Origin: Desulfuromonas sp964536375
GTDB lineage: Bacteria > Desulfobacterota > Desulfuromonadia > Desulfuromonadales > Desulfuromonadaceae
Assembly: GCA_964536375.1 (NCBI GenBank)
Contig: CAZHXF010000010.1
Location: forward strand, 1-64,000
DNA length: 64,000 bases
Direction of reading: 5' to 3'
Below, piece after piece: positions 37,737 through 46,970 of this stretch. Each line of letters starts with the position of its first letter. Position 1 is the stretch's first letter. The notes beneath the pieces are model-generated. The model had not been told where the DNA came from, did no database searches, and worked only from the letters and a program-made list of their open reading frames with translations. Position numbers and translations under genes: made by a program.

Positions 37737-38231
37737 TTATATAACACTGGTATCATCTTCGGGGCAAAACCACTCTTCGTCGGCAAAATCACTGGAACTG
37801 ATCTGCTCTAAATTGCGCTTCATATATTTACCGGAAGCTGAAACGGCAACCTCACCATTGGGCAGCAGCAACTCACCGCTACCCTCAAAAATTCGCCCCC
37901 TATCCTTGGTGATGCGCCCGATCGCCTGCAACTCCACATCCAAGGGAACTGGTTTGTGATAACGCACCTGAAGATCTATAGTAACCCCGAAGGTGTTTTG
38001 ATCATAATAGGCCATGATGGCGCGACCGATGACTTCATCCAATAGTGCTGCCGAAATGCCTCCATGGGCTATTTTGGGGTAACTCTGATGCTCGTGCCGC
38101 GGAGTGAACAGGGCAATCGTCTGTTTATCTTCAGTCTGATAAAAACGGGCATGCAGCCCAAACTGGTTTTCTGTTCCACACACCAGACAGTTTTTCGAGA
38201 TATTCTGACATCGCTCAATTTTATGCGCCAT
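37737..38231 (-). CDS. PaaI-type hotdog thioesterase family protein
   Basis: The 164-residue protein starts with KNCLVCGTENQFGLHARF, the usual head of this subfamily, and has the hotdog helix motif AHGGISAALLDEVIGRA with the conserved His-Gly-Gly near residue 57. It likely hydrolyses an acyl-CoA; the substrate is unknown. GAGGAA lies 6 nt before the ATG. Confidence 0.82.
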   Translation of the reverse strand: MAHKIERCQNISKNCLVCGTENQFGLHARFYQTEDKQTIALFTPRHEHQSYPKIAHGGISAALLDEVIGRAIMAYYDQNTFGVTIDLQVRYHKPVPLDVELQAIGRITKDRGRIFEGSGELLLPNGEVAVSASGKYMKRNLEQISSSDFADEEWFCPEDDTSVI

Positions 38232-38362
38232 GGAAAGTTCCTCTACGGGAGTTAATGAATTTGCTTATGCAAAAGTTTTTTCGAATCTAACCCGATTACC
38301 GTAAGAGCGCAATAGCCGGAAGATCTCTACAAATGTTGATCAATGACTGCATAGCCCCCTTA

Positions 38363-38797
38363 CTAAAGCTGACTTTGTACCCAAGCGACTATCTGTTCAG
38401 TGGATAACGCACCGGACTGACGCGCCCGTTCGCTACCGCTAACAAACAAAATCATGGTCGGGATGGAGCGAATTTGATAGGTAGCCGCCAACTGCTGCTG
38501 AGCTTCAGTGTCCACTTTGCCCAGTATCACTTGCGGTTGCAACCGCGCTGCCGCCGCCGCAAAATTTGGAGCCATACTTTTGCATGGCCCACACCATGGA
38601 GCCCAAAAATCGACCAGCAACGGCACATCGCTTTTGTGTAACTGGCGCGAGAAAGTTTCCCCATTCAACACCAGCGGCTGCCCAGTAAATAATTCTTTAT
38701 GACAGCGCCCGCATTTAGGTTGCGCGATCAAACGCGGCGCTGGGATACGGTTAATAACCGCACAATGGGGACAAACCAGATGACGTAAATTTTCCAT
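38363..38797 (-). CDS. trxC: Thioredoxin 2 (zinc-binding head)
   Basis: The product is about 144 residues. Residues about 10-35 hold two Cys pairs (CPHC and CGRC) that bind zinc, and the thioredoxin fold follows with FWAPWCGPCKSMAPNF, active site WCGPC. TrxC reduces disulfides, often under oxidative stress. I choose ATG 38797 because ATG 38803 lies directly against the AAGGAGGG ribosome site, leaving no room. Confidence 0.92.
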   Translation of the reverse strand: MENLRHLVCPHCAVINRIPAPRLIAQPKCGRCHKELFTGQPLVLNGETFSRQLHKSDVPLLVDFWAPWCGPCKSMAPNFAAAAARLQPQVILGKVDTEAQQQLAATYQIRSIPTMILFVSGSERARQSGALSTEQIVAWVQSQL

Positions 38798-38857
38798 ATA
38801 CATCCCTCCTTAAGCTACGCAGCACATCTGCTGCTAGTACCATATAAACACCTATCG

Positions 38858-38866
38858 TGTTATAAT
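38858..38866 (+). promoter_or_regulatory. Extended -10 promoter for pdxA-uvrA
   Basis: TGTTATAAT matches the extended -10 consensus (TGn then TATAAT) 55 bp before the pdxA ATG. No good -35 box is visible, which such promoters do not need. Confidence 0.5.
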
Positions 38867-38920
38867 CAACGACCGAGCAAAATTAACTTTAACCGCGCAG
38901 ACAAATTATAGCAGGAAAAC

Positions 38921-39958
38921 ATGACAACCGTGCAGCAAACACCTCTGATAATCACCATGGGCGATCCCGCCGGCATTGGTCCTGAAATCATCATAAAAGC
39001 AGTTCTCGGCGGCGAATTAGATAACGTTCTTGAGCGCTTGGTGGTAGCCGGAGATATTGCCATACTCCAGCGCGCAGCACAGTTGTTTGGCTTCACGGCT
39101 GCAATCAATAGCGACCACACGTCAACCGGCACAAAAGTGGTGCTGAACCTAGGGCAGAGAGCGCTACGGATCATGCCCTTATCGCAATTGGACCCTGCCA
39201 CCACACCCTTTGGCAAAATACAGCCAGAATGTGGGCGCGCCATGCTCGACTATATCGAGTGGGCCTGTGCTCAGTGCCGCAGTGGTCATGCCTCGGCAAT
39301 GATTACGGCCCCTATCCACAAAGAAGCAATCAACCTTGCTGGGTGTAAATTCCCCGGGCATACCGAGTTATTAGCCCAGCGCTGCGGTGTGGGCAAAGTG
39401 GTGATGATGCTCGGCGGCACGCGCTTAAAAGTGTGTCTGGTAACTACCCACATCCCCTTACGCGCCGTTGCTGACGCCATCAACGCAGCAGAAATCGACG
39501 CCACTATTCAGATCACCAACAGCGCCTTTCAGCGTTATTTCACCACTACGCCACCTAAAATTGCCGTGCTGGCGCTCAATCCCCATGCTGGAGAGGGGGG
39601 TCTGTTTGGCGATGAAGAGCAACGCCTGATAACCCCAGCCATTGAGCGGGCGCGCGCTGCCGGGATGGATGTCAGTGGACCTCACAGTGCCGACACCCTG
39701 TTTCATTTTGCCGCGCAGGGCGCCTACGATGCGGTGGTGTGCATGTACCACGATCAGGGTTTGATTCCGCTGAAACTGCTCCATTTTGACGATGGAGTAA
39801 ATGTCACCCTCGGCTTACCGATTATCCGCACCTCGGTTGACCATGGCACTGCCTACGATATCGCTGGCAGCGGCACCGCCAGCAGCACCAGCCTGATAGC
39901 GGCAGTAAATATGGCGCTGGAGATGGCCAGCAAACAGAACCAGAAGGCAGACAAATGA
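38921..39958 (+). CDS. pdxA: 4-hydroxythreonine-4-phosphate dehydrogenase
   Basis: The 345-residue enzyme has the family start ITMGDPAGIGPEI, the metal-binding histidines in APIHKEAIN and FPGHTELLA near 145, and CMYHDQGLIPLKLLHFDDGV near 270. It acts in DXP-dependent pyridoxal phosphate synthesis. Its stop overlaps the uvrA start as ATGA. Confidence 0.93.
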   Translation: MTTVQQTPLIITMGDPAGIGPEIIIKAVLGGELDNVLERLVVAGDIAILQRAAQLFGFTAAINSDHTSTGTKVVLNLGQRALRIMPLSQLDPATTPFGKIQPECGRAMLDYIEWACAQCRSGHASAMITAPIHKEAINLAGCKFPGHTELLAQRCGVGKVVMMLGGTRLKVCLVTTHIPLRAVADAINAAEIDATIQITNSAFQRYFTTTPPKIAVLALNPHAGEGGLFGDEEQRLITPAIERARAAGMDVSGPHSADTLFHFAAQGAYDAVVCMYHDQGLIPLKLLHFDDGVNVTLGLPIIRTSVDHGTAYDIAGSGTASSTSLIAAVNMALEMASKQNQKADK

Positions 39959-42768
39959 TCGATAAAATTATCGTCAAAGGTGCGCGCGAGCACAATCTGA
40001 AGAATATCGATGTCGAAATACCGCGCGATAAGTTGGTAGTAATCACCGGCGTGTCCGGCTCGGGCAAATCCACCCTGGCCTTCGATACCATCTACGCTGA
40101 GGGGCAGCGGCGCTATGTCGAAAGTCTATCAGCCTATGCACGCCAGTTTTTGGAACAAATGGAAAAACCCGACGTCGACAGTATCGACGGGCTGTCACCG
40201 GCAATCTCCATCGAGCAGAAGACAACTTCAAAAAACCCCCGCTCCACCGTTGGTACAGTAACGGAAATCTACGACTATCTGCGCCTGCTGTTTGCTCGCA
40301 TTGGCAAAGTATATTGTCACCACTGCGGGCGGGAAATTGCGGCGCAAACGGTGCAACAGATTGTCGATCAGATTATGGGCTACGCCGAACGAACCAAGCT
40401 GCTTATCTTGGCGCCGTTAGTCCGAGGGCGCAAAGGGGAGTATCGCAAAGAGCTGCTGCAGCTGCAGGCCGAGGGTTATGTACGAGTGCGTATTGATGGT
40501 GAACTTTTCGAGATAGCTCAGACACCAGCTTTAGATAAAAACAAGAAGCACACCATTGACGTGGTGGTTGATCGAGTGGTCATTAAAGAGGGCATTGAAG
40601 GACGACTTGCCGATTCTGTGGAAAATGCCCTGCGGCTAGGCGACGGATTAGTTCTGGTGCAGGAGGTAGACGGTCCATGCCAGCAGTTTTCGGCAAAACA
40701 CGCCTGCATCGACTGTGGCATCTCTTACGCTGAAGTTGAACCACGCATGTTCTCATTCAACAATCCTCACGGAGCCTGTCCTGACTGCTCCGGTCTGGGC
40801 ACACGTAATTATTTCGACCCAGATCAAGTAGTCCCTTATCAAGATCTCACTCTGCGTGAAGGGGCTATTGCCCCGTGGGCAACACGCAAAGGTTTCTACT
40901 ATCAACAATTGCTTGAGTCACTTGCCAAGCACTACCAGTTCGATGTTGCTGTCCCCTATCACACCCTGCCTGACAACATTAAACAGTTGTTGATGTATGG
41001 CTCGGGCGAGGAGGAGATCCGTTTTTATTACGACCAAGGGGATCACCGCCACTATTATCACAAGGTGTTTGAAGGGGTCATTCCTAACCTTCAGCGCCGT
41101 TATCATGACAGCGACAGCGACAGCATGCGTGAAAAGCTGGAGCAATTTATGGACATCATGCCCTGTCCCAGCTGCAACGGCGCGCGCCTGCGCCCCGAGG
41201 CACTGCACGTCAAAATTGGCGACAGAAGTATCTATCAGGTATGCGAATTACCGGTGGGTGAATCGTTGGAGTTTTTTGCCAACCTAGAACTGAGCAACAA
41301 GGATGCGGCTATCGGTGAACGCATTCTGAAGGAGCTGCGCGAGCGCCTAGGTTTTCTGGCGCAGGTCGGGCTGGATTATCTTACTCTGAATCGCGCCGCT
41401 GGCACCCTGTCCGGCGGTGAAGGACAACGCATCCGACTGGCTACCCAGATTGGCTCCTCGCTGATGGGGGTACTATACATCCTCGACGAACCATCTATCG
41501 GTCTGCACCAGCGTGATAATCGCCGCCTGCTCGAAACCCTGAACCATCTGCGCGATCTCGGCAATACGGTATTAGTAGTGGAACATGATGAAGAGACCAT
41601 CATGGCAGCCGATTACGTGCTAGATATGGGACCAGCAGCCGGAGTTCATGGCGGTGAAGTAGTTGCGCAGGGGACCCCGCAGCAGATAGTGGACAACCCA
41701 CTGTCGTTGACCGGGCGTTACATCAGTGGCGAGCTCCAGGTGCCAGTGCCAAGTACCCGCCGCACCAGCGAGCGTTGGCTGGAAATTCACGGCGCCTGCG
41801 CCAACAACCTGCAAAATGTAAATGCGAAGTTTCCCCTCGGAGTGATGACCTGCGTCACCGGTGTGTCCGGCTCTGGCAAATCGACCTTGGTCATTGATAC
41901 CCTGTATCGCAGTCTGGCGCAGCAGCTCAACCGCAGCCGTGCAAAAGCTGGACATTTACAACGCATCACCGGCATGGAGTATCTGGACAAGGTGGTGGAT
42001 ATCGATCAGTCCCCCATCGGTCGCACCCCGCGTTCAAATCCAGCCACTTACACCGGGGTGTTCGGCGACGTCCGTGATCTATTTGCCCAGTTGCCCGAAG
42101 CAAAGATACGTGGTTACAAGGCCGGACGTTTTTCCTTCAACGTCAAGGGTGGTCGCTGTGAAGCATGTAGCGGCGATGGCATGTTAAAAATTGAGATGCA
42201 CTTTCTTCCAGATGTCTATGTACAGTGCGAGGTGTGCCACGGCGCGCGCTATAACCGCGAGACACTACAAGTGCTCTACAAAGGGAAAAGTATCGCCGAT
42301 GTCCTCAATATGACGGTAAATCAGGCGAGCAAATTTCTGGAGAACATCCCGCGCATTCACACCAAACTGCAAACTGTGCGCGATGTCGGTCTGGGATATA
42401 TCAAGCTAGGGCAAAGTGCGACCACACTGTCCGGCGGCGAAGCCCAGCGGGTCAAACTGGCGAAAGAGCTGAGCAAACGCGCGACTGGTCGCACCATCTA
42501 TATTCTTGACGAGCCGACCACTGGTTTACACTTCGAGGATGTGCGTAAATTGATGGAGGTGTTGCACCGCCTAGTTGATACCGGCAACACGGTAATTATC
42601 ATTGAGCACAATCTGGATGTGATCAAAACTGCCGACCACGTAATTGATCTCGGTCCAGAAGGGGGACGTGGTGGCGGCACCATTGTTGCCACTGGTACCC
42701 CCGAGCAGGTGGCACTGAGCAGTTTATCGCACACTGGGCGTTATCTGCGCGGGCACCTTGATCTATAG
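39955..42768 (+). CDS. uvrA: Excinuclease ABC subunit A
   Basis: The 937-residue protein has two ABC ATPase modules with Walker A GVSGSGKSTL near 33 and again near 640, ABC signatures LSGGEGQRIRLA and LSGGEAQRVKLA, and zinc-finger cysteine pairs (CHHC, CIDC, CPDC; CEAC, CEVC). It recognises DNA damage in nucleotide excision repair. It is coupled to pdxA and followed by repeat copy C. Confidence 0.97.
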   Translation: MIDKIIVKGAREHNLKNIDVEIPRDKLVVITGVSGSGKSTLAFDTIYAEGQRRYVESLSAYARQFLEQMEKPDVDSIDGLSPAISIEQKTTSKNPRSTVGTVTEIYDYLRLLFARIGKVYCHHCGREIAAQTVQQIVDQIMGYAERTKLLILAPLVRGRKGEYRKELLQLQAEGYVRVRIDGELFEIAQTPALDKNKKHTIDVVVDRVVIKEGIEGRLADSVENALRLGDGLVLVQEVDGPCQQFSAKHACIDCGISYAEVEPRMFSFNNPHGACPDCSGLGTRNYFDPDQVVPYQDLTLREGAIAPWATRKGFYYQQLLESLAKHYQFDVAVPYHTLPDNIKQLLMYGSGEEEIRFYYDQGDHRHYYHKVFEGVIPNLQRRYHDSDSDSMREKLEQFMDIMPCPSCNGARLRPEALHVKIGDRSIYQVCELPVGESLEFFANLELSNKDAAIGERILKELRERLGFLAQVGLDYLTLNRAAGTLSGGEGQRIRLATQIGSSLMGVLYILDEPSIGLHQRDNRRLLETLNHLRDLGNTVLVVEHDEETIMAADYVLDMGPAAGVHGGEVVAQGTPQQIVDNPLSLTGRYISGELQVPVPSTRRTSERWLEIHGACANNLQNVNAKFPLGVMTCVTGVSGSGKSTLVIDTLYRSLAQQLNRSRAKAGHLQRITGMEYLDKVVDIDQSPIGRTPRSNPATYTGVFGDVRDLFAQLPEAKIRGYKAGRFSFNVKGGRCEACSGDGMLKIEMHFLPDVYVQCEVCHGARYNRETLQVLYKGKSIADVLNMTVNQASKFLENIPRIHTKLQTVRDVGLGYIKLGQSATTLSGGEAQRVKLAKELSKRATGRTIYILDEPTTGLHFEDVRKLMEVLHRLVDTGNTVIIIEHNLDVIKTADHVIDLGPEGGRGGGTIVATGTPEQVALSSLSHTGRYLRGHLDL

Positions 42769-42783
42769 ATAAACTTTTTAAAA

Positions 42784-42843
42784 GTCGTCATCCCCGTTTG
42801 CACGAGGATGACGATTACTGGATTTTAAAGAGTTTGGCAAGAG
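42784..42843. repeat. MITE-like repeat, copy C (partial)
   Basis: A TCGTCATCC/GGATGACGA hairpin is followed by TTACTGGATTTTAAAGAG. This last part is the reverse complement of the left end of copy E near 59.9 kb. It lies between convergent uvrA and the CoA-disulfide reductase gene. Confidence 0.65.
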
Positions 42844-42887
42844 GCTCTATAATTGGCTGTTTTTCAACAACCAACTAAAGTGTACGC

Positions 42888-44567
42888 CTACTTCTCTACC
42901 TCATACGGCCAGGCAACAACGCCACCTTCCATATAGCAAACATTGGTAAAACCAGCATGTTGTAATACCAGCTGCGCTTCATAGCCGCGCAAGCTGAGTT
43001 TGCAAAATGGGACAACAAGACGATCGCGGGGAATTTCATCCAGTCTGTTGCGTAACGCCCCCAGAGGAATCAAGTGGGCGCCGGGGATACGCACTTCAAC
43101 ATGCTCTACGGGCGAACGTACATCGAGCACAAACAGCTCCTCTCCCTGCAGCAGCCGCTGCCTTACCTCGCACGGACCCATACTATCAACCAGACCATCC
43201 ATCTTGTTGCGTAAGGCATTTGCCGCCTGATGAATTGCATCCATAGCAGTAGCAAATGGGGGGGCATAGCACAGGTCAAACTGCGCCAGCTGATCTACCG
43301 TCGCTCCCATGCTCAGGGCAGTAACCACTATATCTATACGCTTATCCACCACCCCGGCTCCAACCACTTGGGCACCAAGCAACTTTCTGGTTTTACGGTC
43401 GGCTACTAGCTTGATAATTATCGCTTTACTCCCCGGGTACAGGTGAGCGATATCTGGTGAGCTCGAGGTATGACTAATAGCTGCATAACCATTGAGCAAA
43501 GCATCCTCAGCACTTAAGCCAGTACGTGCCACATTGATATCAAACACCTTTACCGCCATAGAACCAAGAATGCCGGGGAAGCGCTCTGGATAACCGCAGA
43601 TATTGTTGGCAGCCACGCGCCCCTGCTTGTTCGCCGTTGAACCAAGGGGAACATACACTTTTTTGCCGCTAATCAAATCGGTAGCTTCAGCGCAATCACC
43701 CACGGCGTAAACGTTAGGATCAGAGCTCTGCATCTGTTCATTAACGGCAATAGCCCCAGTAGCACCGAGCAAAATCCCGGCATCACGCGCCAATTCCACC
43801 ACCGGACGTACCCCAATAGCCATCAGAACCAGATCCGCCGGATAATTCCCGAGTGCAGTAACCACACGCTCAACCTTACCAGCAGCACCCTCAATGGTGC
43901 GTAATGATTCGGACAAGCGCAGATTAACTCCGTGCAGGCACAACTCATGGTGCACCAGCGCTGCCGTACTAAAATCCAGTGCTGAGGCCATGATCTGATC
44001 TTTCATCTCCAGCAGAGTAACCTTGACCCCGCGATGCACCAACGCCTCGGCGACTTCGAGACCGATCAGACCAGCGCCGACAATCACAGCGTTCTGCGCC
44101 GTGCGCGCCAATTCATCTATGCGGGCAGCATGCCCCATGGTCTTCAGCGGCAACACGCCGTCAAGATCAATCCCTGGCAGTGCGGGCATGATAGGTTCAT
44201 TGCCGGTGGCCAACACCAGAATATCGTAATTGAGAATTTGCTCAATATTGCTATCGAGGTTGCGCACCAAGACAGTACGTTGCTGGCGATCAATAGAGAT
44301 TGCCTCAGTACGCACCATGGTATCAAAGCGTTTGACATTGCTAAAAAAGGCTTCATCGCGCAGCACTCCGACTGGAGTTTTACGCACTTCATCTAGATCA
44401 GAGAACAAACCTTCGATATAGTAAGGCAGCGGGCAGGCACCATAGGAAATCTCCTTGGTGCGATCTATTACCGTTATCTGTGCCTCGCCATCTAAACGGC
44501 GCAAGCGACAAGCTGTTTTCGTCCCGGCTGCTACCCCGCCAATTATTACTATTTTTCGTGGTTGCAT
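42888..44567 (-). CDS. CoA-disulfide reductase-like flavoprotein with rhodanese domain
   Basis: The product is about 559 residues. It has an FAD-binding IIGGVAAGTKTACRLRR, the redox cysteine in SYGACPLPYYIEGL near 42, an NAD-binding NAVIVGAGLIGLEVAEAL near 155, and a C-terminal rhodanese domain (about 465-555) with an intact active loop CKLSLR. Such fusions reduce CoA persulfides or disulfides and polysulfide, which suits sulfur-respiring anaerobes. ATG 44567 has AAGGAG 6 nt upstream; the 68 extra codons of the longer frame are rejected. Confidence 0.9.
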   Translation of the reverse strand: MQPRKIVIIGGVAAGTKTACRLRRLDGEAQITVIDRTKEISYGACPLPYYIEGLFSDLDEVRKTPVGVLRDEAFFSNVKRFDTMVRTEAISIDRQQRTVLVRNLDSNIEQILNYDILVLATGNEPIMPALPGIDLDGVLPLKTMGHAARIDELARTAQNAVIVGAGLIGLEVAEALVHRGVKVTLLEMKDQIMASALDFSTAALVHHELCLHGVNLRLSESLRTIEGAAGKVERVVTALGNYPADLVLMAIGVRPVVELARDAGILLGATGAIAVNEQMQSSDPNVYAVGDCAEATDLISGKKVYVPLGSTANKQGRVAANNICGYPERFPGILGSMAVKVFDINVARTGLSAEDALLNGYAAISHTSSSPDIAHLYPGSKAIIIKLVADRKTRKLLGAQVVGAGVVDKRIDIVVTALSMGATVDQLAQFDLCYAPPFATAMDAIHQAANALRNKMDGLVDSMGPCEVRQRLLQGEELFVLDVRSPVEHVEVRIPGAHLIPLGALRNRLDEIPRDRLVVPFCKLSLRGYEAQLVLQHAGFTNVCYMEGGVVAWPYEVEK

Positions 44568-44828
44568 TACCTGCTCCTTAATTAAAAAAATTACGCTAAA
44601 CTGATGACTTAGTTTACAATTGAACAGGCACAATATACCGAAACTAAGACTTTTTCCACTATCTATTGCCCACATATAAAATGTAGTGCCGACAATAAAC
44701 CCTACTTCAGCACTGCCAGTAACGGAATAGCTTCCCATACCTGAGCCATTTGCTATACTAATGTGAACCAATGCGGTAATTAAATTATTCGCGCCATAAT
44801 GGAAAATGCCTAGCAGCCAGGATAATCA

Positions 44829-46277
44829 ATGGTAGAGCATATCGGTATTGTCGTTCTTTACACCATCTCCACCCTTGCCGCCTTGCATGTGCTGCTGCAC
44901 AAGCGCGATCCGCGGGCAGCGCTGCTGTGGATTGTTGTCTGCCTCGGCGTTCCCGGTTTCGGAGTATTGCTGTACATACTGCTGGGAATGAACCGCATCC
45001 GTACCCGCGCCCTCAATTGGCAGGATAGTGGTCATGGTATGCATCCAGTGCCATCCAACAATATCGATGAACAACCAGCCACCTTACAACAACCGTACGC
45101 AACTCAAAACTATCAGCTCCTGCGCCAACTGTCCGACCGGGTAGCTAGGCGCCCCCTGCTGGCTGGAAATCGCGTACAGCCCTTACACAACGGCGATGCC
45201 GCCTACCCTTCCATGTTGGACGCCATCGCCGCAGCACAGCACAGCATCGCTTTATCCTCCTATATTTTTGATACGCATAACAGCGGACGCCAGTTTATCG
45301 CGGCGCTGTGTACTGCGGCCGAACGCGGTGTTGAAGTACGCGTGCTAATCGACGGTCTGGGTGCTCTATACTCGTGGCCAAGGGCACACAAACTGTTTCG
45401 TGGATCCAAGGTACAAGTTGCGCGTTTTTTACCAGTTTCCCTGCAACGGCGTGGAATCCACTTTAATTTACGTAATCATCGCAAGTTGCTAGTAATTGAT
45501 GGAGAAATAGGCTTTACCGGTGGCATGAACATCAGCCAGCGCCACCTTCTAGTCCGGCACGACGACCACCACCTGAAACCATGGGACCGGGAGCGGGTGA
45601 TCGACATTCACTTTAAGGTGGAAGGGCCAGTAGTTGGACAGATGCAAGAGGCTTTTCGTGAAGACTGGAACTTTGCTACGGGAGAAACTTTTCGCGGTCG
45701 CAATTACCCCGCGCCGCTTGCGGATGGCAACTGTTTGTGTCGCGGTATCAGCGCCGGTCCCAATGAAGAATATGAAAAGCTGGTCTGGATAATAGTCGGT
45801 ATCCTTAATTGCGCGCGTAAAAGTGTCTGTATCATGACACCATATTTTATCCCTGACCGTATGCTAGTTTCGGCGTTAATTGCGGCAAGACTGCGCGGGG
45901 TCAATATAGAAATCGTGCTCCCCCTAAAAAACAACCTCCCCTATGTCCATTGGGCCAGTAGCGGAACATTACACGAGCTGCTCAAATACGATATCAAGTT
46001 CTACTATCAACCTCCACCGTTTGTGCACAGCAAACTAGTGCTGATGGATGACTATTACGCCCTGGTCGGTTCGGCTAACATCGACCCACGCAGCCAACGC
46101 TTAAATTTTGAATTTACTCTCGAACTGTACGACTTACAGATCAATAAAGAACTTAGAGAGCATTTCAACGCAGTTTGTCAAACTGCCCAACAGATAACTG
46201 TTGCAGCAATCGAAGGGCGCAGCTTACCGACCAAGCTGCGCGACAACTTCTTCCGCCTGTTCTCCCCTTTTTTGTAG
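44829..46277 (+). CDS. cls: Cardiolipin synthase
   Basis: The 482-residue phospholipase D superfamily enzyme has two N-terminal helices (about 3-20 and 32-52), and two HKD motifs: NHRKLLVIDGEIGFTGGMNI near 220 and FVHSKLVLMDDYYALVGS near 400. It condenses phosphatidylglycerol to cardiolipin in the inner membrane. It is divergent from the flavoprotein gene, with about 260 bp between the starts. Confidence 0.93.
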   Translation: MVEHIGIVVLYTISTLAALHVLLHKRDPRAALLWIVVCLGVPGFGVLLYILLGMNRIRTRALNWQDSGHGMHPVPSNNIDEQPATLQQPYATQNYQLLRQLSDRVARRPLLAGNRVQPLHNGDAAYPSMLDAIAAAQHSIALSSYIFDTHNSGRQFIAALCTAAERGVEVRVLIDGLGALYSWPRAHKLFRGSKVQVARFLPVSLQRRGIHFNLRNHRKLLVIDGEIGFTGGMNISQRHLLVRHDDHHLKPWDRERVIDIHFKVEGPVVGQMQEAFREDWNFATGETFRGRNYPAPLADGNCLCRGISAGPNEEYEKLVWIIVGILNCARKSVCIMTPYFIPDRMLVSALIAARLRGVNIEIVLPLKNNLPYVHWASSGTLHELLKYDIKFYYQPPPFVHSKLVLMDDYYALVGSANIDPRSQRLNFEFTLELYDLQINKELREHFNAVCQTAQQITVAAIEGRSLPTKLRDNFFRLFSPFL

Positions 46278-46310
46278 CCTTAATATGGCCTATCAATAGG
46301 ACTGAAACAG

Positions 46311-46335
46311 AAAAAGCCCCGCAACATACGGGGCT
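46311..46335 (-). terminator. Rho-independent terminator after the small TGA-containing gene
   Basis: AGCCCCG/CGGGGCT (7 bp) with a 7-nt loop is followed on the minus strand by five T. It begins 8 nt after the TAA at 46344-46346, supporting that TAA as the true end of translation. Confidence 0.85.
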
Positions 46336-46343
46336 CTCAATTA

Positions 46344-46502
46344 TTATTTTTCATTTTCCTGAATATCTTTTTCTGTCGGCTTCTTCCGAACCGGAAGATC
46401 ACATTTATCCGGACCTCAGCCCAAACCAATCTTCGGTAAAATCCAGCGACTTAACACAAACCAGATGGCTACGATAGCCAATAAGGGCCAAATTGAATCC
46501 AT
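46344..46502 (-). CDS. Candidate selenoprotein: 52-residue one-helix membrane protein with in-frame TGA
   Basis: The frame opens at ATG 46502, 7 nt after GGGAG and 25 nt after the usp stop. It reads MDSIWPLLAIVAIWFVL, then SRWILPKIGLG, then TGA at codon 29 (46416-46418), then GPDKCDLPVRKK and an acidic-basic tail to TAA. If TGA is selenocysteine the protein is one transmembrane helix followed by U-x4-C on a soluble tail. Support: good tail composition, terminator right behind the TAA, and a SECIS-like hairpin. If TGA is a stop, it is a 28-residue peptide. I cannot name a family. No Sec machinery gene lies in the window. Confidence 0.6.
46382..46398 (-). promoter_or_regulatory. SECIS-like hairpin
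   Basis: The minus-strand sequence TCTTCCG-GTT-CGGAAGA forms a 7-bp stem with a 3-nt loop whose first base is G. It starts 17 nt after the TGA, inside the distance range known for bacterial SECIS elements. It is inside the coding frame, as expected. Confidence 0.5.
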
Positions 46503-46527
46503 AATATAGCTCCCTCAGTTTAGGTAA

Positions 46528-46953
46528 TCAGAACAATAACACCGGACACTTAACACCGTGTAACACATAGTTGGATACTGAACCAAACAACACATCACGA
46601 ATTTCACCACTACCATGACGACCGACAACCACCAACGAGAACTTTTCCCCGTTAGCAATAGCACAGATCACATCGCGTGGGAAGCCCAGCTCCAACCGGG
46701 AAATCACATTTAACCCGACCTCGCTCAGGCGTTGCGCTTGCACGGCAAGAAATTTCTCCCCGGTACGCGTAGCATATTCGCGCACCATATCAATTTGAAA
46801 ATCGGGAATCATCCGGTAATCCATCTTCTTGACGTTTACCACATGCAGCAACGTGAGAGGGTAGGAGAATTGCTCCTTATGCTCAATAATCGCATCAAGG
46901 GTCGCTTTGCTGGTAACACCGTCACAGATAGGGATAAGAACACTAACAGCCAT
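46528..46953 (-). CDS. Universal stress protein (UspA family)
   Basis: The product is about 141 residues. It has the UspA fold with VLIPICDG at the start and the nucleotide-loop pattern VVVGRHGSGEIRDVLFGSVSN near 110 (G-x2-G-x9-GS). ATG 46953 has AGGAG 7 nt upstream and falls 17 bp after dctM; the longer frame is rejected. Usp proteins next to TRAP transporters can bind ATP and modulate uptake. Confidence 0.88.
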   Translation of the reverse strand: MAVSVLIPICDGVTSKATLDAIIEHKEQFSYPLTLLHVVNVKKMDYRMIPDFQIDMVREYATRTGEKFLAVQAQRLSEVGLNVISRLELGFPRDVICAIANGEKFSLVVVGRHGSGEIRDVLFGSVSNYVLHGVKCPVLLF

Positions 46954-46970
46954 AGCAGCACTCCTGAGAA

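Noticed and set aside
42888..44771. Long form of the CoA-disulfide reductase-like protein
   Set aside because: The first 68 residues do not match the family, whose start MQPRKIVIIGG has its own AAGGAG site.
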